In this document: piece by piece, positions 12,244 through 23,200 of the stretch
Position numbering within the stretch: the first letter of the stretch is position 1
Layout: each line of letters starts with the position of its first letter
Source of the DNA: Plazaster borealis
Taxonomy: Eukaryota > Echinodermata > Asteroidea > Forcipulatida > Labidiasteridae
Assembly: GCA_021014325.1 (NCBI GenBank)
Contig: CM037473.1
Span: 21,380,822 to 21,444,821 of the forward strand
Direction of reading: 5' to 3'
Length of the DNA stretch: 64,000 nucleotides
Made by a program: the position numbers and the translations under genes
The notes under the pieces: model-generated
The model's database searches: none
Told to the model about the DNA's origin: nothing
The model's input: only the letters and a program-made list of their open reading frames with translations

Positions 12244-13050
12244 AATTTACAATATTTAATTAGTAGGGGAGATGGCCCTAGCTTTCGATCCAAACCGGAC
12301 CTTCTTCAGAGGCATAAACAAACACAAACATAAACATAGCAAAAAGAGGAGCAAAGGATTATTGGAAGGTATCCAGAAAAAGCGGCAAAAATTATAGCCA
12401 ATCAAAGTTAGGGGAGATGGCCTTAGCTTTCGATCCAAACCGGACCTTCTTCAGAGGCATAAACAAACACAAACATAAACATAGCACAAGAGGAGCAAAG
12501 GATTATTGGAAGGTATCCAGAAAAAAAGCGGTAAAAATTATAGCCAATCAAAGTTAGGGGAGATGGCCTTAGCTTTCGATCCAAACCGGACCTTCTTCAG
12601 AGGCATAAACAAACACAAACATAAACATAGCAAAAAGAGGAGCAAAGGATTATTGGAAGGTATCCAGAAAAAGCGGCAAAAATTATAGCCAATCAAAGTT
12701 AGGGGAGATGGCCTTAGCTTTCGATCCAAACCGGACCTTCTTCAGAGGCATAAACAAACACAAACATAAACATAGCACAAGAGGAGCAAAGGATTATTGG
12801 AAGGTATCCAGAAAAAAAGCGGCAAAAATTATAGCCAATCAAAGTTAGGGGAGATGGCCTTAGCTTTCGATCCAAACCGGACCTTCTTCAGAGGCATAAA
12901 CAAACACAAACATAAACATAGCAAAAAGAGGAGCAAAGGATTATTGGAAGGTATCCAGAAAAAAGCGGCAAAAATTATAGCCAATCAAAGTTAAGGGAGA
13001 TGGCCTTAGCTTTCGATCCAAACCGGACCTTCACCAGAGGCATAAACAAA
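12244..13050. repeat. Tandem array, ~145-bp unit, five and a half copies
   Basis: Copies begin at about 12266, 12411, 12557, 12702, 12848 and 12994 (GGGGAGATGGCC...), the last being partial. Odd copies read CATAGCAAAAAGAGG and even copies CATAGCACAAGAGG, so the array is a higher-order A-B-A-B-A repeat with a ~291-bp dimer. Each unit contains TTCGATCCAAACCGGACC followed by TTCTTCAGAGGC. On the - strand this reads CTGAAGA, a GGTCC/GGATC hairpin, then GAAAGC, which resembles a hammerhead ribozyme core or the ends of Penelope-like elements. The array lies between the convergent 3' ends of CDK2AP1 and MTRFR. Confidence 0.95.
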
Positions 13051-13244
13051 CACAAACCTACAATTAATAACATATTTATAAAATGAGGGATATAGTACAA
13101 GTGATGTAAAAGTAGTACACTGATGGTAAAATGTCTGTTGACATTTTTTAAAAAGAACTTCAATGTGTTTTGCACCTCATATTTTCTTGTGAAAACTTAC
13201 AATTATATTTCTGGAAAAAGAATTTAGAGAACAAGTCTTCAAAA

Positions 13245-14483
13245 TTAATTTTCCTCGTCGGTCTCGTTTAACTTTTCCTTCATCATCTTAAGTCTTTCCA
13301 GCTTCACTTTTGTGCGTCGTGTTTTCTCGCTCGTCTTCTTCTGGTGCGCTTTTTTCTGCTTGTAGAGGGCGCTGTTCTCACCATTGTAAAGCACATCCAG
13401 TCTTTCCCTCAACAGCACTCGGGCGATTTTTTGGTTTTCAACAACAGAGCGTGTCTGATGACACTTGGGGAAGGAGAAAAATCGTCATAAGTTCACAAAA
13501 ATTTAAACAAATACATTTTGGGGCACTTCAAACAGTTTTAAGAGAAAACTTAGAACGACAAACCTTAGACCAAACAGACTTTGGGAAAACTATAGTACAA
13601 GCATGCACTGCACTTTTGATGATCGCCTTAAATATAGATAAAAATTGGCCCTCCTATGAATGTTATCAAGTGAGGGGTAGCCTGACAAATTGTAGGAGAT
13701 TGAAAATAATTTATTACAAATTGTAGGGGATTAAGTTTAGAACATATTCCAACCAAAAAAAGGGATGTCGATGAATCTCCCTGGAAAGTGTTTGAGCTAA
13801 AATTTTAAAGAAAAGGATGGTTTTACTGTCGGCTTCGTTTAAACGCCAAAGAAATTTAGAAACAGATTTTAACGTTCTTATTTACAATTACAGGGTTAAC
13901 CTAATTTAACATGTACCTTCACAGTGATACCTGTGGGTAAGTGTTTAAGAACAACACAGTTACTGGTCTTGTTGGTAGCCTGTCCCCCCGGTCCCGATCC
14001 TCTAACAAACATCTCTTCCAAGTCATCCTCATTCAGTTCAGGAAGCTGTTGCATTCGTTTCATCCTATCCTTGTCTCTGGTTGTGGTTGTTGATGCTGCA
14101 GCCACTGATCCAGCAGTTAACGTTACCCTTGATGATGTCAAAAACGGGTTGCTATCCAGCGATGCACAAGTTCTTACGATGCTTTGCAATGATATAGAAA
14201 ATAATCCATAGCCATTGCAGCTAACCGCTTTTACAGTTGAATTGAACTTTCCTTTTCCCAAACCCAGTAGAGTGGATTTGAGAATTTTTGAATCCATGTG
14301 GTCATGTAGAAATGTTGATCTGTACTTGAAGCCTGATGCGTTCGCTGTACATGAATGGTAGGTTTTACTGGACAACACCGAACTCCAATTTGAGGGATGG
14401 TTTTGAGGCATTAAGTGAAGTCTGGTGGATGTACATGTAACACTAACTCTTGGCACCAACATCAAATATCTAACGCAAGCCAT
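13245..14483 (-). CDS. MTRFR: Mitochondrial translation release factor in rescue (C12orf65 family)
   Basis: Two coding exons on the - strand, 14483-13917 and 13463-13245 (stop TAA), with one phase-0 GT-AG intron; 261 residues against 166 in human. An in-frame stop at 14520-14522 sits upstream of the ATG. The first ~130 residues are rich in Ser/Thr/Arg with few acids, consistent with a long mitochondrial targeting sequence. Then comes the class-I release-factor domain: [19 protein letters not shown] with the catalytic GGQ at residues 166-168, then [17 protein letters not shown]. Exon 2 starts [18 protein letters not shown] and ends in a Lys/Arg-rich tail ([18 protein letters not shown]), which in this family binds the ribosome. 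The protein hydrolyses peptidyl-tRNA on stalled mitochondrial large subunits. It is convergent with CDK2AP1 and divergent from MPHOSPH9. Confidence 0.95.
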
Positions 14484-15509
14484 GTCGAAGTGACACTTAT
14501 TATTATCTTTGTTGTCGGTTCACAAGAAAATAGCAGACACTGCCAGCTATGCCAAGTGTAGAAATAATGACACTTCAGTCAGTCATCAGTCGAGCATGCC
14601 AAGTTGACTAAAATGTAGTTCTTTGTCGCCACACTGCAGGCATACCAGTTAGCCCTTTTAATTTGTTTACAAGATTTTTTTTAAAGTAACACAAACACAA
14701 ACAGTTCAGCAACTCAGTTACTCGTTGTTTCAATGTTTGATAACGTTCGTTTTGGAGGCTTCACAATAATGAATAACGTTGTTAGTCTTAGGTTAGAGTA
14801 TCTGTCATTTCTCAGAGCATTAATAAATGCTAGAGCAAGGACAGGAGAACATGCAGAAATTTAATTTTAGACTTGTGTAAATTGAGTGAGAAATTAGACC
14901 TTCAATTCAAAACAAAAATGTATCAGAATAAATTATTCTGAATATCCCATTTCAAGCCGAATTAGAATTTTCAATCTACGCAAAATCAACTCATTTCCTC
15001 TCTGGCTATTGATGAGGCCCAGCGAATTCTTGCCGTATGCCTTAAACAATGCTAAATTGTCCTTCATTACAGTTTACACAGTCCACAGAATCCTTATCAC
15101 CAGTCTAGTCCTTGGGCGCTGACATCTTGAATTTGTTCGTGTGTTGTCGTACTTTACTCCAGTGTATTTTGTTGATCGCTGTAAGGCATTTTCTGATTAG
15201 TCAGAAAGCCACATTTGTTGATATTTGGACCAATCGTGCTTCAGTTGACAGGGCAATACTTGTATATGCCATACTCTAACAACAGTAGTACACTGCAGTA
15301 ACAACATTCCTACAGCACACACGACGTATACACACACGTTTTACCACCTCCATGGTTTGACTTACTGGCTTTCCAACACCAACCTGCAGTCACTGATGAT
15401 CCACTCACTTTACAAATTACAGACACGAGCTGATGGCTGGTAACGTAGTCTAATAATTATTAGTTTCCCAGTGTTTATGTTTTTTTTTAATATAGAAGAA
15501 TGACTGCAT
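14484..15509. other. Intergenic region 5' of MTRFR
   Basis: Upstream of the MTRFR start codon; it should hold the MTRFR promoter and perhaps that of MPHOSPH9, whose first coding exon begins 4.4 kb away. I see no coding exon and no clear core-promoter motif. Confidence 0.5.
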
Positions 15510-15518
15510 GCACAGTCC

Positions 15519-16260
15519 TAGCCCCATTAATAGTGCCAAATTCTCTGGACGTCCTCCGATCCTTGGCCCTACGCCCACGTACCTCCAGGAGGTGACATTT
15601 GTTTTCGAAAAGAAACTCACGTTTTATGCCGAGATTTTTTCCCCAGTTGTCACTTATTGTAGCTCATTTGTGGACAGCACATTAATTCGAAAAAGAGCTT
15701 GCTCTTTTTGGTGTAATTTATGAAGAAAATCGGCGGCGTTACTGACACGGTTTGACTGCCCGGCATCCGCGATTTTGCTAATGCGCTATGGTCTTGGTGC
15801 AAGACGCGTTCTCGCTTACCTTTCACGCACAGCGCGGCCGACGACCCGCTCATTCAACTCGCCAATAGCGCGCCACGAACACCTGACTTTAGCCCACGAA
15901 CCGCCGCGCGCTATTGGCGAGTTGAATGAGCGGGTCGTCGGCCACGCTGTGCGTAGAAGGTAAACGAGAAACGTCTTGCACCAAGACCATAGCGCATTAG
16001 CAAAATCGCGGATGCCGGGCAGTCAAACCGTGTCAGTAACGCCGCCGATTTTCTTCATAAATTACACCAAAAAGAGCAAGCTCTATTTCGAATTAATGTG
16101 CTGTCCACAAATAAGCTACAATAAGTGACAACTGGGGAAAAAATCTCGGCATAAAAACGTGAGTTTCTTTTCGAAAACAAATGTCACCTCCTGGAGGTAC
16201 GTGGGCGTAGGGCCAAGGATCGGAGGAAGTCCAGAGAATTTGGCACTATTAATGGGGCTA
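15519..16260. mobile_element. Palindromic Mutator/foldback-like element, copy 1
   Basis: A 742-bp near-perfect palindrome: arms of ~365 bp meet near 15890. Termini are TAGCCCCATTAATAGTGCC and its reverse complement. The host sequence GCACAGTCC is present immediately on both sides (15510-15518 and 16261-16269), a 9-bp target-site duplication. Long terminal inverted repeats with 9-bp duplications fit Mutator-like elements or foldback elements. There is no transposase frame, so it is non-autonomous. It is more GC-rich than the surroundings. Confidence 0.92.
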
Positions 16261-16291
16261 GCACAGTCCCCACCATGCCCACTATAGTGGT

Positions 16292-16325
16292 AGGACGTCA
16301 GTCAGTGCCACTGCACTGACGTCCT
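16292..16325. repeat. Short hairpin between the two palindromic elements
   Basis: AGGACGTCAGT and ACTGACGTCCT are perfect 11-bp inverted arms separated by 12 bases, within the ~190-bp host segment that separates the two large palindromes. Confidence 0.7.
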
Positions 16326-16469
16326 GGGTATAAAGATCCTTTACAATGCGAACAAAATTTTGAGTAACATTTTAAAATATTTTACCTAATTTGAGAAGCT
16401 GAAACTCCATTCACTTATTCTTGGTGCCTTTAATTCCACTTTTGCTGAGTTCAAAACCTATCAACATCC

Positions 16470-17216
16470 TAGCCCCATTAATAGTGCCAAATTCTCTGGA
16501 CTTCCTCCGATCCTTGGCCCTACGCCCACGTACCTCCAGGAGGTGACATTTGTTTTCGATAAGAAACTCACGTTTTTATGCCGAGATTTTTTCCCCAGTT
16601 GTCACTTATTGTAGCTCATTTGTGGACAGCACATTAATTCGAAAAAGAGCTTGCTCTTTTTGGTGTAATTTATGAAGAAAATCGGCGGCGTTACTGACAC
16701 GGTTTGACTGCCCGGCATCCGCGATTTTGCTAATGCGCTATGGTCTTGGTGCAAGACGTTTCTCGTTTACCTTCTACGCACAGCGGCCGACGGCGACCGC
16801 TCATTCAACTCGCCAATAGCGCGCGCCACGAACACCTGATTTTAGCCCACGAACCGCCCCCGCGCACTATTGGCGAGTTGAATGAGCGGGTCGTCGGCCG
16901 CGCTGTGCGTGAAAGGTAAACGAGAAACGTCTTGCACCAAGACCATAGCGCATTAGCAAAATCGCGGATGCCGGGCAGTCAAACCGTGTCAGTAACGCCG
17001 CCGATTTTCTTCATAAATTACACCAAAAAGAGCAAGTTCTTTTTCGAATTAATGTGCTGTCCACAAATGAGCTACAATAAGTGACAACTGGGGAAAAAAT
17101 CTCGGCATAAAAACGTGAGTTTCTTTTCGAAAACAAATGTCACCTCCTGGAGGTACGTGGGCGTAGGGCCAAGGATCGGAGGACGTCCAGAGAATTTGGC
17201 ACTATTAATGGGGCTA
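16470..17216. mobile_element. Palindromic Mutator/foldback-like element, copy 2
   Basis: A 747-bp copy of the element at 15519-16260, same termini and same palindromic layout, flanked by a different 9-bp duplication, TCAACATCC (16461-16469 and 17217-17225). The differing duplications show two separate insertions rather than a segmental duplication. Small arm differences (for example GGACGTCC versus GGACTTCC near the ends) show limited divergence. Confidence 0.92.
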
Positions 17217-17225
17217 TCAACATCC

Positions 17226-18895
17226 ATGAATGACATTATTTCCGAAAATAAGTCCAAGTTGTGCACTGGCGCTGTGACTCCGTCGTGTTGCCGCCCGGAA
17301 GAAAAAGCGTTCAGTGTAACGGGTTAGACAGCGCCCTCTTTTGTGGACTTGGTTCCATGTCAGTTGAGGTTGTCGCAACGAATGCGTCAATTTCCATTTT
17401 ATTTTCACAATAGGAATGTCATCCAAGGATAAAATTGGCAATTCTGAATAGAGCAGGAGGAAGGTTCAGGACACAAGGAACATGTGAGTCACGTTTCAGC
17501 TTCCTCAAAAAGGTAAAAATATGATAAAAAATGGTTATAAATTTTGTCGCAATGCCTGAGGACCTTTATACCCTGGACTCCGTCGCGTTGTATGCAGCGG
17601 AGGAGTCCAACCTGGGCTAAGTCCCCACACTCACTTGTTGACATTTTTCATGTTGATTTATTTTCTCACTCAGCATGCAGAAGTCAGTGTATGGAGGTAG
17701 ACTCCAGGTAGAATGTCTGTCATGTCTGTGTGTGAAATTGCACATTACTATTTTAGTTTTTAGTAGGTTTTATTTGGCTACTTAATTAATAAACTAAAGT
17801 AGCCGGTATAGTCTTCTAATTCCTAACTAAATTAAAAAAGTTCTACGTCCTCAAATCCGTACTCGTGAGTCGTAATACTAGTGGGTAGGCATTTTTTGGC
17901 CAATGGCGACGGACGGATACGAGTGAATTAGCATTCTATTTTGGGAAATTTTTTCAAGTATGCTTTGTTTAAGAGGTGAATGGATGCATTCGGTCAATTT
18001 AGGTGTTAGTTTAGACTGATCGCTCTCTCTGCGCTAATTGGAAGATCTATCATTCGCACAGCCATCAGTTGATTGCGCAGCCATATCGGCGATTGCGCAA
18101 GGTTCTGTGACTGCGAGATTCTGCCCTACACACTGATAGATCACGCAAAAGCCCTGCAAGCGTAATCATTCGATCATGTCGAGTTCCATGCTGCACGATT
18201 GATGGACCACCAAACCTACCTAAACCTAACCCTAACCCTAACCCCAACCCATACATGTGTTAAGACCACAGAACTTGTCATTGCTGTCACTGGCTAACTG
18301 GTCTATTTGAAAGCTTTGCCGTAAAATGCTTTCATCTCTGATATTGACCAATCAGAGAAGACAACTGACAAAACATTGTCTGGGATAATTTTTGCGTCGC
18401 CAGCTGAATATCTTGTGTATACTGTGGCTGTGTGACTGTAAGTGTTTATGATTGTGAAATTGTTTTTCATTGTTCCGTCATTTAATGTATTGTTTTGTTG
18501 TATGTTAGGCTTGCAGCAGCAATGTATGGTGAGAGTAAATAAAGAAGTTAAACATTTTCAGAATCCTTTCCCATAAAATAAGGCCAAGTCATTGATCGAA
18601 ATTCAGTTGTTTCCAAGTTCTGGATTTTCCCTTCAAGTTCTGAATAGCTCTTAATTAACAAAAAAATGATGTATTTAATGCTCACTGCAGCTACAACCAG
18701 TTCCTACTTCATACGTGTTTATAACTGAGTTATGGACATTGTACTGAGTACAACATAGAACTTAAAAGTAAAAGTACAAAAACTATTAGGAGGTGCAGTG
18801 ACTACCAACGGGTTATTGAAGAAATGTAAACGTTTATCAACAGGTACAATTAGTTTAACCTGCATCACACAGTTTGAAATTTTCTTTGTTTACAG
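17226..18895. other. Upstream region of MPHOSPH9
   Basis: No protein-coding exon is clear. A possible non-coding first exon could end at the donor-like AACAT|GTGAGT near 17484, but nothing confirms it. A short CCCTAA-rich tract lies at about 18225-18245 (three telomere-like hexamers), too short to be telomeric. The acceptor TTTGTTTACAG at about 18885-18895 opens the first coding exon, so at least one upstream 5' UTR exon must exist. Confidence 0.45.
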
Positions 18896-18926
18896 TTTCT
18901 ATTATCAAAAACTGGAACAGTGAGAG

Positions 18927-20267
18927 ATGATGGAAACCTCTGAGAATCAAGATGTCGCGAATGCCAAGACGGCTGGTGATGGGATTGACGATGAGGATGT
19001 CATCAGCTCCACTGATGCTGATACCAGCTCCTGGGAGAGTGAGCCAAATACTGCTCGAAGCTCCCGGCAGTATTACCCTATAAAGGGCAAAATAAATACC
19101 GTACCCAATGTAGATACTGGTGATCTGGAATATCTAACTAATGGACTTACCATAGAGGAGCACTCTGACATCTTGGGTGATACAGGATTACTTTCATCAC
19201 AATACTTAAAGAAGACTTTAGGGGTTGAAAAGCAAGAGGCAAATGATGTTCAAGGATCTAACCGAGATGGTAGAGATGTTAACGTCCAGATAAACAGACA
19301 GCTTGCTTTGGATAATGTGAAAGAGGCAGAATGGATGACCTCTGATAGCTCTGCAGACAAAGTAGATCTGGGTAATGAGGATATCATTGAATTGGACCTT
19401 ACCAAAGAGCCAAAAGGTCCGTTGCTTGGGAATGGATTCCCAGGGCTGCCACATTCCCAGTTTGGATTCCTACCTTCTCTTGGTGCATATGGTGCAAGTC
19501 CCTTTGGCTCCTTGATGACTGGATTACTTTCCAGTGATGGGGATGGATTTGAGAATGATGCTGATGTATCAAGTCAATCTGAAGCTGAAGAGGGACGGCA
19601 TTCTAGAGAGCGAGGTGCGGATGTTTGTCCTGAACAAGATGGTGGAAGTCAACAGGAGAGATGGGATCATCTATTCACGATCTTGGAACAACAACACATA
19701 CAACAGTTGACCTTACAGCGAGAGCACCATGAGAGGCAAGTGGAAATGCTGCAACTGCAACTTGCTCGCCTGACTGAAGAACAAGAAGGTCTCATCACTA
19801 AACAACACCAAGAGCCTCTTGGGAGCGGTTCCACGGCACCGAGAGGAGAAGCAACCACAACTGGACATGGCAACCACCTGATGGGTCATGAGAAGCAGGC
19901 GAGGGTCACTCCAAATAGAAAAGAAAACAGGAGGGCTTCATCACCAGAATTCATATCCATTTCAAGTCAGGAGGAGACAGATTCAGCGTCTGGCGACAGC
20001 GACAGGACCTTAGAAGGGTCCTTAGAGGATGCAAACGAGACACTGATGACAACGTGGACGGACGTCATGGAACAAAAACAAGCTGAGATGGTGAAAGACA
20101 GGATCCCTGACAAGGAGTCAAAGACACAAGAAATAGAAAGTAGTTTTCAAGGGCAGGAGGATAGCAGAGTACAGGACGTAACTGCACACTACGACAATCG
20201 CCTGATCGCTCTGCAGAGAGAGTTCGCTCAACAGCAACACAATTTGCAAGAACAGTATGCATCTCAG
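18927..20267 (+). CDS. MPHOSPH9: MPHOSPH9 coding exon 1 (residues 1-447)
   Basis: The largest coding exon. It is acidic and Ser-rich at the N-terminus, with a Gly/Leu/Phe segment (LGNGFPGLPHSQFGFLPSLG) near residues 165-185. A first coiled coil follows at about residues 250-295 (many Gln/Glu/Leu heptads), then a charged low-complexity stretch, then a second Gln-rich coil that runs through the splice junction (FAQQQHNLQEQYASQ) into exon 2. It ends at a CAG|GTGAGG donor, phase 0. Confidence 0.9.
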
Positions 20268-23200
20268 GTGAGGTTTCATTCATTATAGTATAGGGATTTT
20301 ACTGTTTTTCTTTCTACTCTCTCACATACTACATGTACACACCCAGTATGTCAAGGTTTTCAACCTAATGCAATATTTAGGCACCTTCTCAAAGCTATCT
20401 CATGATAAGTTGTGGGCAAGTCCATCAACAAAGGGTAAATCATTGAGGATAAGTTGCTGGTAGTTTCTTTTACTAGTTAGATGTTTGCCCCTTACAATGC
20501 TCATTTTCATCAGGCATGTTGACGTACTCCCACTGAGCAGTCTGTGGTTTGGCCAACTGATAAGATGTCAGAACCCTTGGCAATGTTTAGGAATTGTGCA
20601 GGCTGGATACTTCACGAAGGCAACAGAGGCAATTGCCTCAGTTCCCCTGCTCATTCATTGCCTTGGTTTTTTACTCAGTTACTATAGTCTTATTACTACA
20701 TGTACTTTTGTGATCTGATGCCAATGAAACCTGGACCACCTGCTGGCTTCCATTAGATAACAATCTCAAGGTCTGTGGTCTGTGGTCTGGGTCCAATTTC
20801 ATAGAGTTGCTTAAGCAGAAAATATTGCTTAACAATTTTTTGCTGAGCATAAAGGAGCAGGATACCGGTCAAAAATTTTACATGTGACATGGTATTTTGG
20901 CTGGTAACCTTATTCTGGTAAGCATAATTATTTTGTGCTTAGCTAATTTTTGTGCTTAAGCAGCTCTATGAAATTGGGCCCTGGTCATCTTGTAAACAAA
21001 TAGCCTGGTCTTGTTGCAATACTTTCCCCTCAAACTTATCCACAATATAATTGGACTTGGACTGCTTTGGGATATCTTGCGGAATGGAAAACGAACTGTT
21101 GAGAAATCTATCCGCAAGTTATCCCGGAATAGTTGTGAGAAGGGTGCTTTCCTATATGATTGTTATTTAATGAGACTAGTGCTTTGATTATTCCTCAGGT
21201 ACGGAGCATGCAACACCAGTGGTTAACACTGCAGCAACAGCAGCAAGAACAGCAAGAGGTCATCAGGCATCTCCTATCACGCCAACAGGAGAGAATCAAC
21301 TAGACACAACGGGACATGCGTGGGGTGACACAAGGGAGTGAGGAGCAGGAGTCGGATGGTGCAGATCAGAAGAGTCAGTTTTTGGAAATGATTCCATTTT
21401 CAAACAATCAGTAGATTTGTTTCCTAAAATGCTTTAAGTTGAAACGGAAAGCACATTTTTGTTTTGGTTAAAGGTATTACTGAGTATACAGTGCTTAAAG
21501 GCACTGAACACGTTTGGAAATTGTCAAAGACCAGTGTTCTCACTTGGTGTATCCCAACATATGCATAAAATAACAAGCCTGTGAAAATCGAAGTTGCAAG
21601 TAAATGATGAAAGAAAAAACACCCTTGTTGTACAAATTTGTGTGCTTTCAGATAGGAATAAAACTTCTTGCAAGAAGTTTTTATTATTTTATCGAGAAAT
21701 TACCTCTTTCTCAAAAACTACGTTACTTCAGAGGGAGTCATTTCCTACAATGTTTTATACTATCAACAGCTCTCCGTTGCTTGTTACCAAGTAAGTTTTT
21801 ATGCTAATATTTGTTTTGAGTCATTACCAAACGTGTACGATACCTTTAATACACATAAGTGTAAGGGTAAAAACCAAATAAAAATTGTAGATTTATCTTG
21901 ACAATTTGAACAGTACACTCTTCTAAACAGCTGGGAGTGGTACACTGTTAGACTGTGTCCGAATTGGCGGCTACAGCTACATACGGCTATGGCTTGATTT
22001 CCACATCATCATGCATTGAAGTATAGGACGTCCTTAGCAACACCCTTAGCAACAGTCGTAGCTGTGGCTGAAGCCGCCAATTTGGATACAGCCTCAGTTC
22101 TGTGTACAGTTGTGCCACCATGCACAACCCTTGCAAATGAATGGTTTCAAATGATTGGTTTTTTGTTTTAAATTTCTGCAGGGCACATGGACAGAGACAC
22201 TCCAACGTCAGATGACACCAGCACAACATGTTCTGATTTCACTTACTGGAAACAAGCAGAGCAGGATACCTACAAGGCACTGCCAGACATGTCCACAGAC
22301 GAGGTCTCAAGTGAACAGGTAAATTAGAATTGCATTCATTTGGACGGGCCCAAGAACCAATCAGGCGTATGATTTCTCAAGATTTTTCCCGATTTCAGGA
22401 TTTTCTCAAAATCTCCTTGAGCCTTCAGATTTTCTTGAAAGAAGTGAAGCAATCACCGAAGGGAGAAAGAAAAGTCCACATTGTGTCCAAACCTGTAGTT
22501 AGGTCTTTCTGGTGACACATTAAGTCTGTAAACCTCCTGAGTTGTAACATTTGGGAGGTTCTGGGTCTAGAATTACAGGAGCCTACAGGCCTTTTTTCAG
22601 GATTGTTCACATTTGTCAAATCTTATCCCTGACCAATAGACATTATATTTATGACATCACTGGGTGTCCTTGAAAAATATGTGTATTTACACGTCATCCG
22701 AGGTTAAGTGTTTTAGCAAGAATTTTTCTACTCATGCCTGTCAGGGGCCAATTTCATAGTGCTGCTGAACGGTAAGCAAATTTCGTGCTAACTATGCAGA
22801 ACAATTTCGTAAGCGTATGTCACAGGTTAACATGAATTTGCATTGTTACGTCATTCATTTTCATACAGTAAGCACCGGAAGGTTAGCATGCCTTTGTGTG
22901 CTCACAGTTAGCAGCGCTATGAAATGGAAACTTGCGCAGTAAGCACAAAATCGGGCATTAAGCAGCTCTATGAAATTGGGCCGAGGTTACCAAGGAATAG
23001 ACCCCTTGCATTGGCTGCCATCATTGAGGTCAAACAATGGAAACGTGCAGGTATGTACACGTCACGCACATATTTCTCAGCCAATGATAGGTCTTCATTG
23101 ACCTCTTTGAGGGCGCTTTTCGGGGCTTGTGAGGTCTTATGCAAGGGGTCTATACTGTACGTAGAAAATTACCCGCAAAAGTATGCTTGCATGTGTTTAG

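Noticed and set aside
12256..12994. Open frames on both strands in the 145-bp array
   Set aside because: Identical frames recur once per unit on both strands, as expected from a satellite.
13310..13726. 138-residue plus-strand open frame
   Set aside because: It is the antisense of MTRFR exon 2 and its intron; the minus-strand reading has the conserved protein.
18225..18245. Telomeric repeat (CCCTAA)n
   Set aside because: Only about three hexamers, in an ordinary intergenic setting; not an internal telomere tract of note.
21301..21312. Classical viral-type stop readthrough context after the MPHOSPH9 TAG
   Set aside because: The bases after TAG (ACACAACGG) do not match the CARYYA or CTA readthrough motifs, so readthrough is not favoured over an allele or an error.
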